A stretch of 32,357 bases of DNA, taken from the IMG/VR virus record IMGVR_UViG_3300042945_001164, positions 1 to 32,357 of that record. The stretch is one strand, 5' to 3'. Below the pieces are notes generated by a model that saw only the letters and a list, made by a program, of their open reading frames with translations, made no database searches and was not told the origin of the DNA. Below are positions 16,939 through 25,201 of the stretch, one piece after another. Numbering within the stretch: the stretch's first letter is position 1; each line of letters starts with the position of its first letter. Position numbers and translations under genes: made by a program. This DNA comes from a virus.

Positions 16939-17494
16939 AAGGGCAGTACCAACGGATAAAAAACTTTATGCAAGTGTCAAATCTAGAATAAAAAGAAAGT
17001 ACAAGGTATGGCCAAGTGCATATGCTTCTGCTGCTGTTGTTAAGGCATATAAGGCTGCTGGTGGTGGATATAGAAATGTAAAAGAAACCATAAATAATGC
17101 ATCATATAAATTAGAGGGATATTCCACGAATGGATGTGGTAAAATAACTGAATTGTATTTTGTATTAGGTGAAACCGATAAACATGATATACAAGAAGCG
17201 GAATATCGTGGTAGAAAAGTTAGTTTAGGAAAACCGTTCAGAACACCTGGAGGTCCAAAAAAGTTTTCTGTTTATGTTAAAAAACCAAATGGAAACATCG
17301 TAAAAGTAAATTTTGGTCATAAAGGTGAAGGTGGTAAAAAAACTATGAAAATTAAAAAGAGTAATGCAGCTCGTAGAAAATCATTTCGTGCACGTCACCG
17401 TTGTCATTCTCCTGGACCAAGACACAAAGCTAGATACTGGAGTTGCCGTTTTGGATGGCCTTCTAGTGGCAAGGGTGCAATAGATAAAACATAA
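16907..17494 (+). CDS. DUF5872-like basic protein
   Basis: 195 residues from ATG 16907. A GTG at 16919 with GGAG at 16909-16912 (spacing 6) is at least as good a start, and shortens the overlap with the previous gene. Residues ~17-65 (DKKLYASVKSRIKRKYKVWP, SAYASAAVVKAYKAAGGGY) match a small domain frequent in phages of aquatic bacteria (DUF5872-like, from memory). The C-terminus is highly basic with conserved-looking Cys, His and Trp: KKSNAARRKSFRARHRCHSP, then KARYWSCRFGWPSSGKG. A related tail occurs at the end of several T4-like structural or accessory proteins. The function is unknown. The basic, cysteine-bearing tail suggests nucleic-acid binding or a packaged internal protein, which is inference. 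Confidence 0.75.
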   Translation: MEKKVKQVIVERAVPTDKKLYASVKSRIKRKYKVWPSAYASAAVVKAYKAAGGGYRNVKETINNASYKLEGYSTNGCGKITELYFVLGETDKHDIQEAEYRGRKVSLGKPFRTPGGPKKFSVYVKKPNGNIVKVNFGHKGEGGKKTMKIKKSNAARRKSFRARHRCHSPGPRHKARYWSCRFGWPSSGKGAIDKT

Positions 17495-17497
17495 GTT

Positions 17498-19369
17498 ATG
17501 GATGTAAATTTATTTAAAACCATATTAAAACCAAATATTTCAGCAAAGTCATTAAAAGATTCAAAAAAAACAGCAGAAGCAATAACCAATGCTTATGTAA
17601 AGGCAACCGAAAAAATAACAACCACTATTTTTGGATCTAAATTATTGTCTGGAAATAAAAATTCATTGCAAAGACATTTAGAACAAGGATTGATTCTAAA
17701 TGATAAAACACGGCAAAAAAGTCAAAAAACAGAAAGTGGTTGGTTTATCATGTCAATGGGTTTTATTTTTTATTGGGTTAATTCAAAATTCACTCCAGTT
17801 CCACCAATGCCACCATCTACTGGACCTGCTCCTGGTCCATTGGGTGGAACAACCACAACATATCAAGGTGATCCAAAAACATTAGCAGACGATTTGAAAA
17901 AGGCATTTAATCTTGGAAGTACAGAAGATATTTTAAATGAATTGGGTATTGTGTTATCAAAGCATTTACTAAAAGTCAGTGGTATTTACACTGGAGTTGG
18001 TCCTGCCGGTCCACAAGTTACTCCATGGACAGGACTATTTGGAAAACCTGCACAATCTAATGATGGTAAAATAATAATAGATTCAAAATTAACTTTCCAA
18101 GAATCCATTAGTGGAATAGATGCCCCAAAAAATGTAATAGATTCTTTGGTGTTATTGGATATAGATTACATATCATCGGATAATAAATTACATCGTGGAC
18201 AAATTCTTGTAAATAAATCAGTTCAAAACGAAGTAAAACAATTTTTTAAGTTATTGTTAGAAGAAAAGTTTCCAATAAACAGAATGATTCCTGTTGTAAA
18301 ATATGGTTGGAATGACGATAAATCAATGGAAGATAATAACACATCTGGATTTAATTACAGAGTAATAGCTGGATCAAATAAAATGTCTAAACATTCATAT
18401 GGTGGTGCAATAGATATAAACCCAAGATGGAATCCTGTTATTTATAGAGATGGTAAAGTTTCCCCTCCTGGAGCTATTAGAGACAAAGATAGACCTGGTG
18501 TTTTAAAAAATGATACAAATGGTGTTAAATACTTAAAAGAAAAAGGATGGGAATGGGGTGGTGATTATACCAGTTTTAAAGATTGGCACCATTTTGATAA
18601 AGATATTGAACAAAGCAAAGATAGTTCAAATGTTGTTCCTGAAAGCGATTATTCATTTTCTATATTTAGTCCGTCTAGAGTTACTGTTGATATAGGTATT
18701 CCAAAAATAAAACAAGTAGATGGGAAAAAAATACAAAGTGGTTTTATGTTACACGATATACCAGGATGGAAAGATAGAAATTTCATATGGTCTTTTGCAA
18801 ATTTAACTTTATACGAACCTTCTGGAAAAGCAACTGGAGTATTTGTAAAAAATGGTAAAATTGCTAATCCAGAAACGGGATATCCATATTATACCATGAT
18901 AAGTGAAACAACTGGACGAAATTTTAATAAATACGTTACAATAGCAATAATGAAAGACAATACAGTTAGGTTGTATGAAACAGACAGTACCACTACGGCA
19001 GAACAAAAAATATTAAGAGATTTGAAAAACATTAAATATGCATTTTCTGGAACTGATGTTTTAATAAGAAATGGTGGTGAAACTGAAGAACGCGCAATAT
19101 CAAAATTGGAAGACGATAAAGATAGACCAAAAACATCAGTTGGTTTTTACAACAACAATTTAATGGTTGCCGTCACTACTGCCAAAACAAGTCAAAATTG
19201 GGAAAAATGGGGGAATACATTGAGAAAAATAAATTCAAATGCAACTTGGATTTCCATGGATGGCGGTGGTTCATCAACTATTGTAATTAAAGGAACACCA
19301 AGACAAGTTGCAGAAAACGTTCCAAATGGAAGAAAAGTGGCAACTATAATAGGTTGGTATGATGTATAA
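17498..19369 (+). CDS. M15 peptidase fused to phosphodiester glycosidase (NAGPA) domain
   Basis: 623 residues, ATG 3 bases after the previous stop. Three regions. Residues 1-~195: a helical and proline-rich domain with a hydrophobic stretch (GWFIMSMGFIFYWV, ~81-94) and no signal peptide, like the N-terminal part of some marine phage structural proteins. Residues ~215-370: a zinc peptidase of family M15 (D-Ala-D-Ala carboxypeptidase / L-Ala-D-Glu endolysin type), with SKHSYGGAIDINPRW holding ligands H299 and D306, and KDWHHFD giving D362-x-x-H365. Residues ~385-623: a NAGPA-type domain (phosphodiester alpha-GlcNAcase family) with FANLTLYEPSGKATGVFVKN, RPKTSVGFYNNNLMVAV and SMDGGGSSTIVIKG. Peptidase action on peptidoglycan is well supported; the second activity is by family only. 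It probably serves as endolysin or virion-associated wall enzyme. Confidence 0.82.
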   Translation: MDVNLFKTILKPNISAKSLKDSKKTAEAITNAYVKATEKITTTIFGSKLLSGNKNSLQRHLEQGLILNDKTRQKSQKTESGWFIMSMGFIFYWVNSKFTPVPPMPPSTGPAPGPLGGTTTTYQGDPKTLADDLKKAFNLGSTEDILNELGIVLSKHLLKVSGIYTGVGPAGPQVTPWTGLFGKPAQSNDGKIIIDSKLTFQESISGIDAPKNVIDSLVLLDIDYISSDNKLHRGQILVNKSVQNEVKQFFKLLLEEKFPINRMIPVVKYGWNDDKSMEDNNTSGFNYRVIAGSNKMSKHSYGGAIDINPRWNPVIYRDGKVSPPGAIRDKDRPGVLKNDTNGVKYLKEKGWEWGGDYTSFKDWHHFDKDIEQSKDSSNVVPESDYSFSIFSPSRVTVDIGIPKIKQVDGKKIQSGFMLHDIPGWKDRNFIWSFANLTLYEPSGKATGVFVKNGKIANPETGYPYYTMISETTGRNFNKYVTIAIMKDNTVRLYETDSTTTAEQKILRDLKNIKYAFSGTDVLIRNGGETEERAISKLEDDKDRPKTSVGFYNNNLMVAVTTAKTSQNWEKWGNTLRKINSNATWISMDGGGSSTIVIKGTPRQVAENVPNGRKVATIIGWYDV

Positions 19370-19380
19370 AAAATATTTTA

Positions 19381-19390
19381 CATATTTATT
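19381..19390 (+). promoter_or_regulatory. Candidate late promoter motif, close to start codon
   Basis: CATATTTATT ends only 3 bases before ATG 19394. If it acts as a -10-like element, the transcript would be leaderless or nearly so; no Shine-Dalgarno site is visible upstream of that ATG. Inferred from the motif's recurrence. Confidence 0.4.
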
Positions 19391-19393
19391 GAT

Positions 19394-19738
19394 ATGACAC
19401 AAGAACAAAAAAATATGATAAAAAGCATAGTCAGAGAATATGTAATTCAATATGCAAAAGAAGGAAAAAAGCCGACCGGCGGATTAACTGGATGGTTTAG
19501 AGACCGTTGGGTTGATATTTCTCGTAAGAAAAAGGGGGGAGGACATCCAGAGTGTGGTGCATCTGCCGGTAGTAAATCTCGTAAAGGTGGAAAGAGGGCA
19601 TATCCAAAATGTGTGCCAGCAGCAAAGGCGGCATCAATGTCAAAAAAACAAAAAAGAAGTGCTGTAACACGAAAGAGAAAAAAAGGTGCAACAGCTCGTG
19701 GTAAAGCAAAAATGGTTTCAACTCATGTAAAGGATTGA
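19394..19738 (+). CDS. DUF6321-like basic protein
   Basis: 114 residues, strongly basic. Residues ~25-75 (GLTGWFRDRWVDISRKKKGG, then HPECGASAGSKSRKG and AYPKCVPAAKAASM) match a small family common in phages of aquatic bacteria (DUF6321-like, from memory). The signature is the W-F-x(3)-W-V-D-I-S-R motif and two cysteines. The rest is Lys/Arg-rich (SKKQKRSAVTRKRKKGATAR), like a nucleic-acid-binding tail. No start-proximal ribosome site is visible, and a candidate promoter motif lies immediately upstream. Function unknown. It sits between the wall hydrolase and two small membrane proteins but shows no lysis feature itself. Confidence 0.72.
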   Translation: MTQEQKNMIKSIVREYVIQYAKEGKKPTGGLTGWFRDRWVDISRKKKGGGHPECGASAGSKSRKGGKRAYPKCVPAAKAASMSKKQKRSAVTRKRKKGATARGKAKMVSTHVKD

Positions 19739-19740
19739 TT

Positions 19741-20073
19741 ATGGAAATTGATAAAAAAATAGAAATGATACTTAAATTATTTGCTACATTTGCTGCAATC
19801 GGTGTTATATTATCCATATTCATAGGTACAAAAATCGAAGGCGATAATATAAGACAGTATACGAAAACCAAAGACAGTTTGGAGGCAGTGATAAACAAGT
19901 ATGAATTCGATTATGTTGAATTAAAAAAAAGAGCTGATAAACTCGATTCTCTTATTAAAGTTCGTAAAGATAGTATTCTGATAATAAAAGAAAGATTCTA
20001 TATTTACAAAAACAGAGAAATAAAAAATCCAGATGAAGCTACAAAACTTATTAAAAACTTTTTGAATGAGTAA
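19741..20073 (+). CDS. Small membrane-anchored coiled-coil protein (i-spanin-like)
   Basis: 110 residues. ATG 19741 is chosen; a TTG six bases earlier is in frame but overlaps the previous stop. One N-terminal transmembrane helix (LKLFATFAAIGVILSIFIG, ~11-29) is followed by a charged, probably coiled-coil domain (YELVELKKRAD-type heptads from ~45 to 85). This type II membrane topology with a periplasmic coiled coil resembles inner-membrane spanins (Rz type). The next gene, 3 bases later, encodes a secreted coiled-coil protein, so the pair could form a disruption complex for the outer envelope. The call is by topology and neighbourhood only. Confidence 0.55.
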   Translation: MEIDKKIEMILKLFATFAAIGVILSIFIGTKIEGDNIRQYTKTKDSLEAVINKYEFDYVELKKRADKLDSLIKVRKDSILIIKERFYIYKNREIKNPDEATKLIKNFLNE

Positions 20074-20076
20074 TAT

Positions 20077-20448
20077 ATGAAATACGTTATAGCATTATTA
20101 TTTTCCCTTTCAACTGCTTTTGCTTCCGAAAAAGATTCTCTCGTTTGTTTTACAAAACCTGAAATAACTAAATTGTGGAATAAAATTCAACTCATACGAG
20201 ATTCAGTCGAATACCTAACCGCAGTCGTTAATGTCCAAGACACCGTAATAGATTTGTATGTTTCTAGATCAGAAATGTTTATACAACAATTAAAAAATCG
20301 TGATGAAGCACTTGCCGCTTGTAAAAAAAGAAGTGTGGAATTAGAAAAAATAATTGATGAACTTCAACCTCGTTGGTATGATAATAAATTTTTGTGGTTT
20401 CTAACAGGAGCCGCTTCTGTTGTTGGGATAATAGTGGTAACAAAATGA
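20077..20448 (+). CDS. Secreted coiled-coil protein with C-terminal membrane helix
   Basis: 123 residues. The N-terminus is a clear signal peptide (MKYVIALLFSLSTAFA with Ala-x-Ala before Ser17). A helical coiled-coil region follows (~28-97) with cysteines at 24 and 82. A C-terminal hydrophobic segment (FLWFLTGAASVVGIIVV, ~105-121) would anchor it in the membrane. There is no lipobox, so it is not a classical o-spanin; a unimolecular or otherwise divergent spanin is possible. Its stop overlaps the terminase start as ATGA (20445-20448), so the two are translationally coupled. It occupies the place where a small terminase might be expected, but signal peptide and membrane helix argue against that role. 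Confidence 0.6.
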   Translation: MKYVIALLFSLSTAFASEKDSLVCFTKPEITKLWNKIQLIRDSVEYLTAVVNVQDTVIDLYVSRSEMFIQQLKNRDEALAACKKRSVELEKIIDELQPRWYDNKFLWFLTGAASVVGIIVVTK

Positions 20449-22031
20449 GTGTAGTTACAAAAAATTTAAAAGATATTATCAAAGAAGAATACGCAAAATG
20501 TGCTTCTAATCCTGTATATTTTATGAAAAGATATGCAAAGATTCAACATCCAACTCGTGGCAAAATACTGTTCGACCTATATCCGTTTCAGGAAAATGTT
20601 TTAAAAGAGTTCAATGATAATCGATGGAACATAGTCCTAAAATCTCGTCAGTTAGGAATATCAACGCTGATAGCTGGATATTCACTTTGGATGATGTTGT
20701 TCAATCAAGACAAGAATATTCTTGTTATTGCAACAAAACAAGAAACTGCTAAGAACTTGGTAACAAAAGTTCGTGTTATGTATGACAATCTTCCAAGTTG
20801 GTTGAAGACAGGAGTTCAAGAAGATAATAAACTTTCACTTCGATTCAAGAACGGTTCACAAATTAAAGCCGTTTCTGCTGCTGCTGACTCTGCTCGTTCT
20901 GAAGCACTTTCACTTTTGATTATAGATGAAGCCGCTTTTATTGATGACATAGATAGAATATGGGCATCTGCACAACAAACACTTGCAACAGGTGGAACTG
21001 CAATTATCAATTCCACACCGAATGGCGTTGGTAACTTTTACCATAAACAATGGGTAAAGTCAAAATTAGGTGAGAGTGCATTTAATCCAATAGAATTACT
21101 TTGGCAAGTTCATCCAGACCGTGATCAAAAATGGCGTGATGAACAAGATGTTCTTCTTGGTCCAGATATGGCAAAACAAGAATGTGATGGAAACTTTCTT
21201 GCATCTGGACGTTCTGTAATTGATGGTGAGTTAGTACAATGGTATAAGGAAACATATGTTTGTGATCCAAAAGAAAAAAGAGGATCTGAAGACGCTTATT
21301 GGATTTGGGAATATCCAGATTCTTCAAAAAATTATATTGTTGTTGCTGATGTTGCTCGTGGTGACGGAAATGATAATTCTGCATTTCATGTAATTGATAT
21401 AGATAATCTTGAACAAGTTGCAGAATATCGTGGTAAACTTGATACAAAATCATATGGTAATATGTTAGTATCAGTTGCAACCGAATATAATGATGCAATG
21501 CTTGTTATTGAAAATGCTAATATTGGTTGGGCAGTAATTCAACAAGTTATAGATAGAGGTTATCCAAATTTGTATTACACTTATCGTGAAGATGGATATA
21601 TCGATCCATCCGTTCATATTCCAAAAGGATATGATATTAAAGATAAATCACAAATGGTTCCTGGATTTACTACAAGTTCTAAAACAAGACCACTTATTAT
21701 ATCTAAATTGGAAACATATTTTCGTGAAAGAACACCAATAATAAAATCATCTAGATTAGCAGAAGAACTTTTCGTATTTGTATGGAATGGATCAAAAGCG
21801 GAGGCACAAAGTGGTTACACTGATGATTTGGTAATTTCATTTTCAATCGGATTGTGGGTTAGAGATACTGCAATAAAATTGCGTCAAGAGGGATTGGTAC
21901 GAACAAGAATGGGATTGGATTATATTGGAAAGGGAAGTGCAATAAAATCCACAATACAAAATAAATTCGATGATGGGTGGTCTATGAAAGTTAGAGGAGG
22001 GGATGAAGATTTAACTTGGTTAATAAAGTAA
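20445..22031 (+). CDS. terL: Large terminase subunit (gp17-like)
   Basis: 528 residues from ATG 20445, which overlaps the previous stop. The frame is open further upstream from a GTG at 20394, but that extension lies inside the previous gene. ATPase domain: YPFQENVLKEF; Walker A-like SRQLGIST (67-74), the T4-type variant; Walker B LLIIDEAAF (157-165); and a coupling-type INSTPNGVGNFYH (188-200). Nuclease domain: ADVARGDGNDNSAF with D302, VIENAN with E356, and YTDDLV with D460/D461, matching the acidic triad of RNase H-like terminase nucleases. It pumps concatemeric DNA into the prohead through the portal and cuts it at headful. Length is shorter than T4 gp17 (610). The portal gene follows 59 bases later. 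Confidence 0.95.
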   Translation: MSVVTKNLKDIIKEEYAKCASNPVYFMKRYAKIQHPTRGKILFDLYPFQENVLKEFNDNRWNIVLKSRQLGISTLIAGYSLWMMLFNQDKNILVIATKQETAKNLVTKVRVMYDNLPSWLKTGVQEDNKLSLRFKNGSQIKAVSAAADSARSEALSLLIIDEAAFIDDIDRIWASAQQTLATGGTAIINSTPNGVGNFYHKQWVKSKLGESAFNPIELLWQVHPDRDQKWRDEQDVLLGPDMAKQECDGNFLASGRSVIDGELVQWYKETYVCDPKEKRGSEDAYWIWEYPDSSKNYIVVADVARGDGNDNSAFHVIDIDNLEQVAEYRGKLDTKSYGNMLVSVATEYNDAMLVIENANIGWAVIQQVIDRGYPNLYYTYREDGYIDPSVHIPKGYDIKDKSQMVPGFTTSSKTRPLIISKLETYFRERTPIIKSSRLAEELFVFVWNGSKAEAQSGYTDDLVISFSIGLWVRDTAIKLRQEGLVRTRMGLDYIGKGSAIKSTIQNKFDDGWSMKVRGGDEDLTWLIK

Positions 22032-22047
22032 TTTTCATTTTTTCATA

Positions 22048-22057
22048 CATATTTATA
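22048..22057 (+). promoter_or_regulatory. Candidate late promoter motif
   Basis: CATATTTATA in the 59-base gap between terminase and portal, 33 bases before ATG 22091. A TATAAT sequence follows at 22064-22069 and could instead be a sigma70-type -10 element. Inferred. Confidence 0.4.
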
Positions 22058-22090
22058 TTCATGTATAATACTATTAATAACAGGTGAAAA

Positions 22091-23983
22091 ATGGCAGAAA
22101 GAAAGTCATTATTTGATAGATTAAAAACCTTATTTTCTACAAATGTTGTTGTTAGAAATGTTGGTGGAAAACGATTAAAAGTTGTTGATACGGCTCGTTA
22201 TCAGGCCGATGGAAACCCACATACATCAAAAGTTATTGATAGATATGGTAGACTTCATGGAAGTAGGGGAACCCCAATATCTGTCTACAATCAATACAAT
22301 TCTTTCTCTGCAACAAAAATAGACCTTTATACTGATTATGAAGCAATGGACACTGATGCCATTATTTCATCGGCTCTTGACATTTATTCCGATGAAAGTA
22401 CCCTAAAAAATGACATCGGTGATGTTCTAACAATTAGAACTGATAACGATAATATCCGTAAAATTCTTCGTAATCTTTTTTATGATATTCTTAATATAGA
22501 ATATAATCTGTGGCCTTGGGTTCGTAATTTATGTAAATACGGTGACTTTTATCTTTATCTTGATGTAAAAGAAGGATTAGGTATAACAAATGTTGTACCG
22601 TTCTCACCTTATGAAATGCAAAGAGAAGAAGGAACTGATCCAGAACATATCTATATGACAAAGTTTATCTATGAAGGTCCACTCGGAAAGGGTGAATTTC
22701 AGAATTATGAAATTGCACATTTTCGTTTAATGGGCGATACTAATTTTTTACCTTACGGTAAATCTATGGTAGAGGGTGCTCGTAAATTGTATAAACAATT
22801 AGTTCTCATGGAAGATGCTATGCTTATACATAGAATTATGAGGGCACCGGAAAAAAGAGTATTCAAAGTTGATATTGGAAATATACCGCCTGGTGAAGTA
22901 GATACTTACATGGATCAAATAATGAAAAAGATGAAAAAAGTTCCTGTAATGAACGAACAAACCGGTGAGTATAATTTAAGATTTAATATGCAAAATTTAT
23001 TAGAAGACTATTATCTTCCAGTAAGAGGTGCTCAATCAGCAACAAGTATAGATACTTTGCCAGGATTACAATATCAAGCAATAGAAGACGTTGAATATTT
23101 AAAAAGTAAAATATTTGCTGCTTTGAAAATACCAAAGGCGTTTTTAGGATATGACGAATCAACGGAAGGTAAGGCAACACTTGCGGCTCTTGATATTCGT
23201 TTTGCAAGAACAATAGAGAGAATACAAAGGATAGTAATATCAGAATTAACTAAAATTGCAATAGTTCATTTGTATTCACAAGGTTATGAGAATGCAGACC
23301 TTGTAAACTTTGAACTATCATTGACTAGTCCATCGATAGTATATGAACAAGAAAAAGTTGCTCTTATGAAAGAAAGAGTAGATTTGGCATCACAGTTGAT
23401 AGAAAATAAATTATTCTCAATGAAGTACATATATTCAAACATATTCAATTTGTCTGATGATGAAGCAGAATTTGAAAGAAATGAAATATTAGAAGACATT
23501 AAACATAAATTCCGTCAATCACAAATTGAAAGTGAAGGAAATGATCCTGCAATAACTAAGGAATCATTTGGAACTCCACATGATATTGCAACAATGCATA
23601 CATCCGGTGGTGGTTCTTCAAAGATGTACCAAATAAATGATAATGAAGTTCCAGATGGTGGATGGCCAGGTGCAGGTAGACCTGCAAAAAATCTTTCATA
23701 TTCTACCGATGATAGTCCATTTGGTCGTGATCCAATAGGAAAAAAAGATGTGGGAAATACATTAAAAACTAACAGAAGTATGAAACATAACTATAAGAAC
23801 AATTCCCCATTATCATTAGAAACAAAGATGATGTCACATGATGTTGATAAATTGATAGATAGTATGAACGGATTTAAAGTAAAAACAAAAAAAATTATAT
23901 CGGAAAGTCTTAAACCTGTTAATTTTGATGAAGAAAATGAATCAAATTTATTAAATGAAAACAATTTATTGAAGGAATTGTAA
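22091..23983 (+). CDS. Portal protein (gp20-like)
   Basis: 630 residues. It matches T4-type portal proteins in order: an N-terminal LFDRLKTLF; YTDYEAMDTDAIISSALDIY (~108-127); WVRNLCKYGDFYLYLDV (~142-158); the FRLMGDTNFLPYGKSMVE region (~215-232); APEKRVFKVDIGNIPPGEVD (~252-271), a hallmark of gp20; and KIPKAFLGYDESTEGKATLA (~347-366). The last ~130 residues are a low-complexity polar tail longer than in T4 gp20 (524 residues), with GGWPGAGRP and several SL/NNLL segments. It forms the dodecameric ring at the head vertex, through which the terminase packages DNA, and starts prohead assembly. Position directly after the terminase fits a head operon. Confidence 0.95.
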   Translation: MAERKSLFDRLKTLFSTNVVVRNVGGKRLKVVDTARYQADGNPHTSKVIDRYGRLHGSRGTPISVYNQYNSFSATKIDLYTDYEAMDTDAIISSALDIYSDESTLKNDIGDVLTIRTDNDNIRKILRNLFYDILNIEYNLWPWVRNLCKYGDFYLYLDVKEGLGITNVVPFSPYEMQREEGTDPEHIYMTKFIYEGPLGKGEFQNYEIAHFRLMGDTNFLPYGKSMVEGARKLYKQLVLMEDAMLIHRIMRAPEKRVFKVDIGNIPPGEVDTYMDQIMKKMKKVPVMNEQTGEYNLRFNMQNLLEDYYLPVRGAQSATSIDTLPGLQYQAIEDVEYLKSKIFAALKIPKAFLGYDESTEGKATLAALDIRFARTIERIQRIVISELTKIAIVHLYSQGYENADLVNFELSLTSPSIVYEQEKVALMKERVDLASQLIENKLFSMKYIYSNIFNLSDDEAEFERNEILEDIKHKFRQSQIESEGNDPAITKESFGTPHDIATMHTSGGGSSKMYQINDNEVPDGGWPGAGRPAKNLSYSTDDSPFGRDPIGKKDVGNTLKTNRSMKHNYKNNSPLSLETKMMSHDVDKLIDSMNGFKVKTKKIISESLKPVNFDEENESNLLNENNLLKEL

Positions 23984-23990
23984 TTTTTTT

Positions 23991-24000
23991 TATATTTATT
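23991..24000 (+). promoter_or_regulatory. Candidate late promoter motif
   Basis: TATATTTATT in the 53-base gap after the portal gene, 36 bases before ATG 24037. Same recurring motif as the other gaps. Inferred promoter. Confidence 0.4.
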
Positions 24001-24036
24001 CTATGAAAGTGTAAATTTTATTGGACATCTGCAAAA

Positions 24037-24879
24037 ATGAAAAAAATAAAGCATTCAAAATTTAAAAACACTGCAATGTTATTTGAGCTATTAACGCGTC
24101 AAATAACATCTGATATTATTTCTTCAAATGAATCTGCCGCAATTCAGATACTAAAAAAACATTTTGGAAAAAATACAGAATTATTAAAAGAATATATTTT
24201 GTATAAGACACTTTGTGAAGAAAAATTAAAATCAGAAACTCGTGCAAATATGTTAATCGATGCTGCTATTAAATCCAAAAAAAATATTGATAGAAAAAAA
24301 TTAAATCAAGAAAAATATGATTTGATTAAAGCTATAAAAGAAAATTTTGATATTAATTTATTTTTTCAAACAAAAGTTCAAAACTATAAAATATTGGCAT
24401 CAATATACAAATTATTTGAATATAAAGATTTAGACAATCCAATAGAGATTACAAAGTCAAGAATAACCTTAATAGAAACTATAACAACAAAAAATAACAC
24501 CAAATTCTTAAATGAAATTTCTACAATAGAAAACCAACCGAAAGATGTTCGATTACTTTCTCAAAAATTATTAATAGAAAAGTTTAATAAAAAATACAGT
24601 GATTTAAACGAACTTCAAAAAAATTTACTAAAAGAATATATTGGAAATGTTAGTAACACTAATAACTTAAAATCGTTTGTTCAGACAGAAGCATCAACTA
24701 TAAAAAATATATTCAAAAATAACATTTACAGAGTAAAAGATTCTTCTTTAAAGATAAAGTTAAACGAAGTAATAACATTATTAGATCAATATGATTCTAT
24801 AAAGTTTGTGGATGAGAGTCACATATCCTCATTGCTTAGATATTATAGTATCATAGATGATTTAGATTGGAGTAAATAA
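24037..24879 (+). CDS. Conserved hypothetical protein of T4-like head region
   Basis: 280 residues, almost entirely helical, Lys/Asn/Ile-rich. It begins MKKIKHSKFKNTAMLFELLT RQITSDI, a start resembling hypothetical proteins I associate with portal/protease clusters of aquatic T4-like phages. No signal peptide, membrane helix or catalytic motif is visible, and the C-terminus ends DDLDWSK. The stop overlaps the next start by one base (TAATG). T4 has gp67 and gp68 (prohead core proteins) between portal and protease, but this protein is much longer and shows no obvious match, so equivalence is only positional. A head-assembly or internal-head role is inferred from context. Confidence 0.7.
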   Translation: MKKIKHSKFKNTAMLFELLTRQITSDIISSNESAAIQILKKHFGKNTELLKEYILYKTLCEEKLKSETRANMLIDAAIKSKKNIDRKKLNQEKYDLIKAIKENFDINLFFQTKVQNYKILASIYKLFEYKDLDNPIEITKSRITLIETITTKNNTKFLNEISTIENQPKDVRLLSQKLLIEKFNKKYSDLNELQKNLLKEYIGNVSNTNNLKSFVQTEASTIKNIFKNNIYRVKDSSLKIKLNEVITLLDQYDSIKFVDESHISSLLRYYSIIDDLDWSK

Positions 24880-25193
24880 TGGGAAACCCAATACACCCTT
24901 ACAATTTTCCAGCGTCTCAGGCAAATGATTTTGAAAGAAAAGGACATCCTGGAAAATTTTTAAAATCAATATCATGTACAAGTGGAACAACTCACTTCAC
25001 CGCTTCAGATTATGGTGCAGGTGGATTGATAGTTCCTACCTCAGCTGAAGGAACAGTAACTCTTTCAGGTGGTGGGGATATACCACTAGCAACACTTGCT
25101 GGATCTCAACGTATATTTGAATTTTCTGTAAAGTCGGTTAATGTTACAACCGGAACAGTTTATGTATTGATAAAAAATCAAATTTCTAAATAA
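24879..25193 (+). CDS. Small beta-rich protein, possible head decoration or structural protein
   Basis: 104 residues, start overlapping the previous stop by one base, so translation is coupled. The N-terminus is polar (MGNPIHPYNFPASQANDFER). The rest alternates short beta-strand-like segments with Gly/Thr/Ser turns (ISCTSGTTHFTASDYGAGGL, then GTVTLSGGGDIPLATL and IFEFSVKSVNVTTGTVYVLI). This looks like a compact beta-sandwich or barrel, as in head decoration or small structural proteins, and I recognise no family. Its location among head genes supports a virion component. It stands out from the helical Lys-rich neighbours on both sides. Confidence 0.65.
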   Translation: MGNPIHPYNFPASQANDFERKGHPGKFLKSISCTSGTTHFTASDYGAGGLIVPTSAEGTVTLSGGGDIPLATLAGSQRIFEFSVKSVNVTTGTVYVLIKNQISK

Positions 25194-25201
25194 GGACTAA
25201 T

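Noticed and set aside
20394-20444. N-terminal extension of the terminase from a GTG
   Set aside because: It lies inside the previous gene and its residues do not resemble terminases; the ATGA overlap start fits better.
20077-20448. Small terminase subunit, by position before the large terminase
   Set aside because: The protein has a signal peptide and a C-terminal membrane helix, which does not fit a cytoplasmic DNA-binding terminase subunit.
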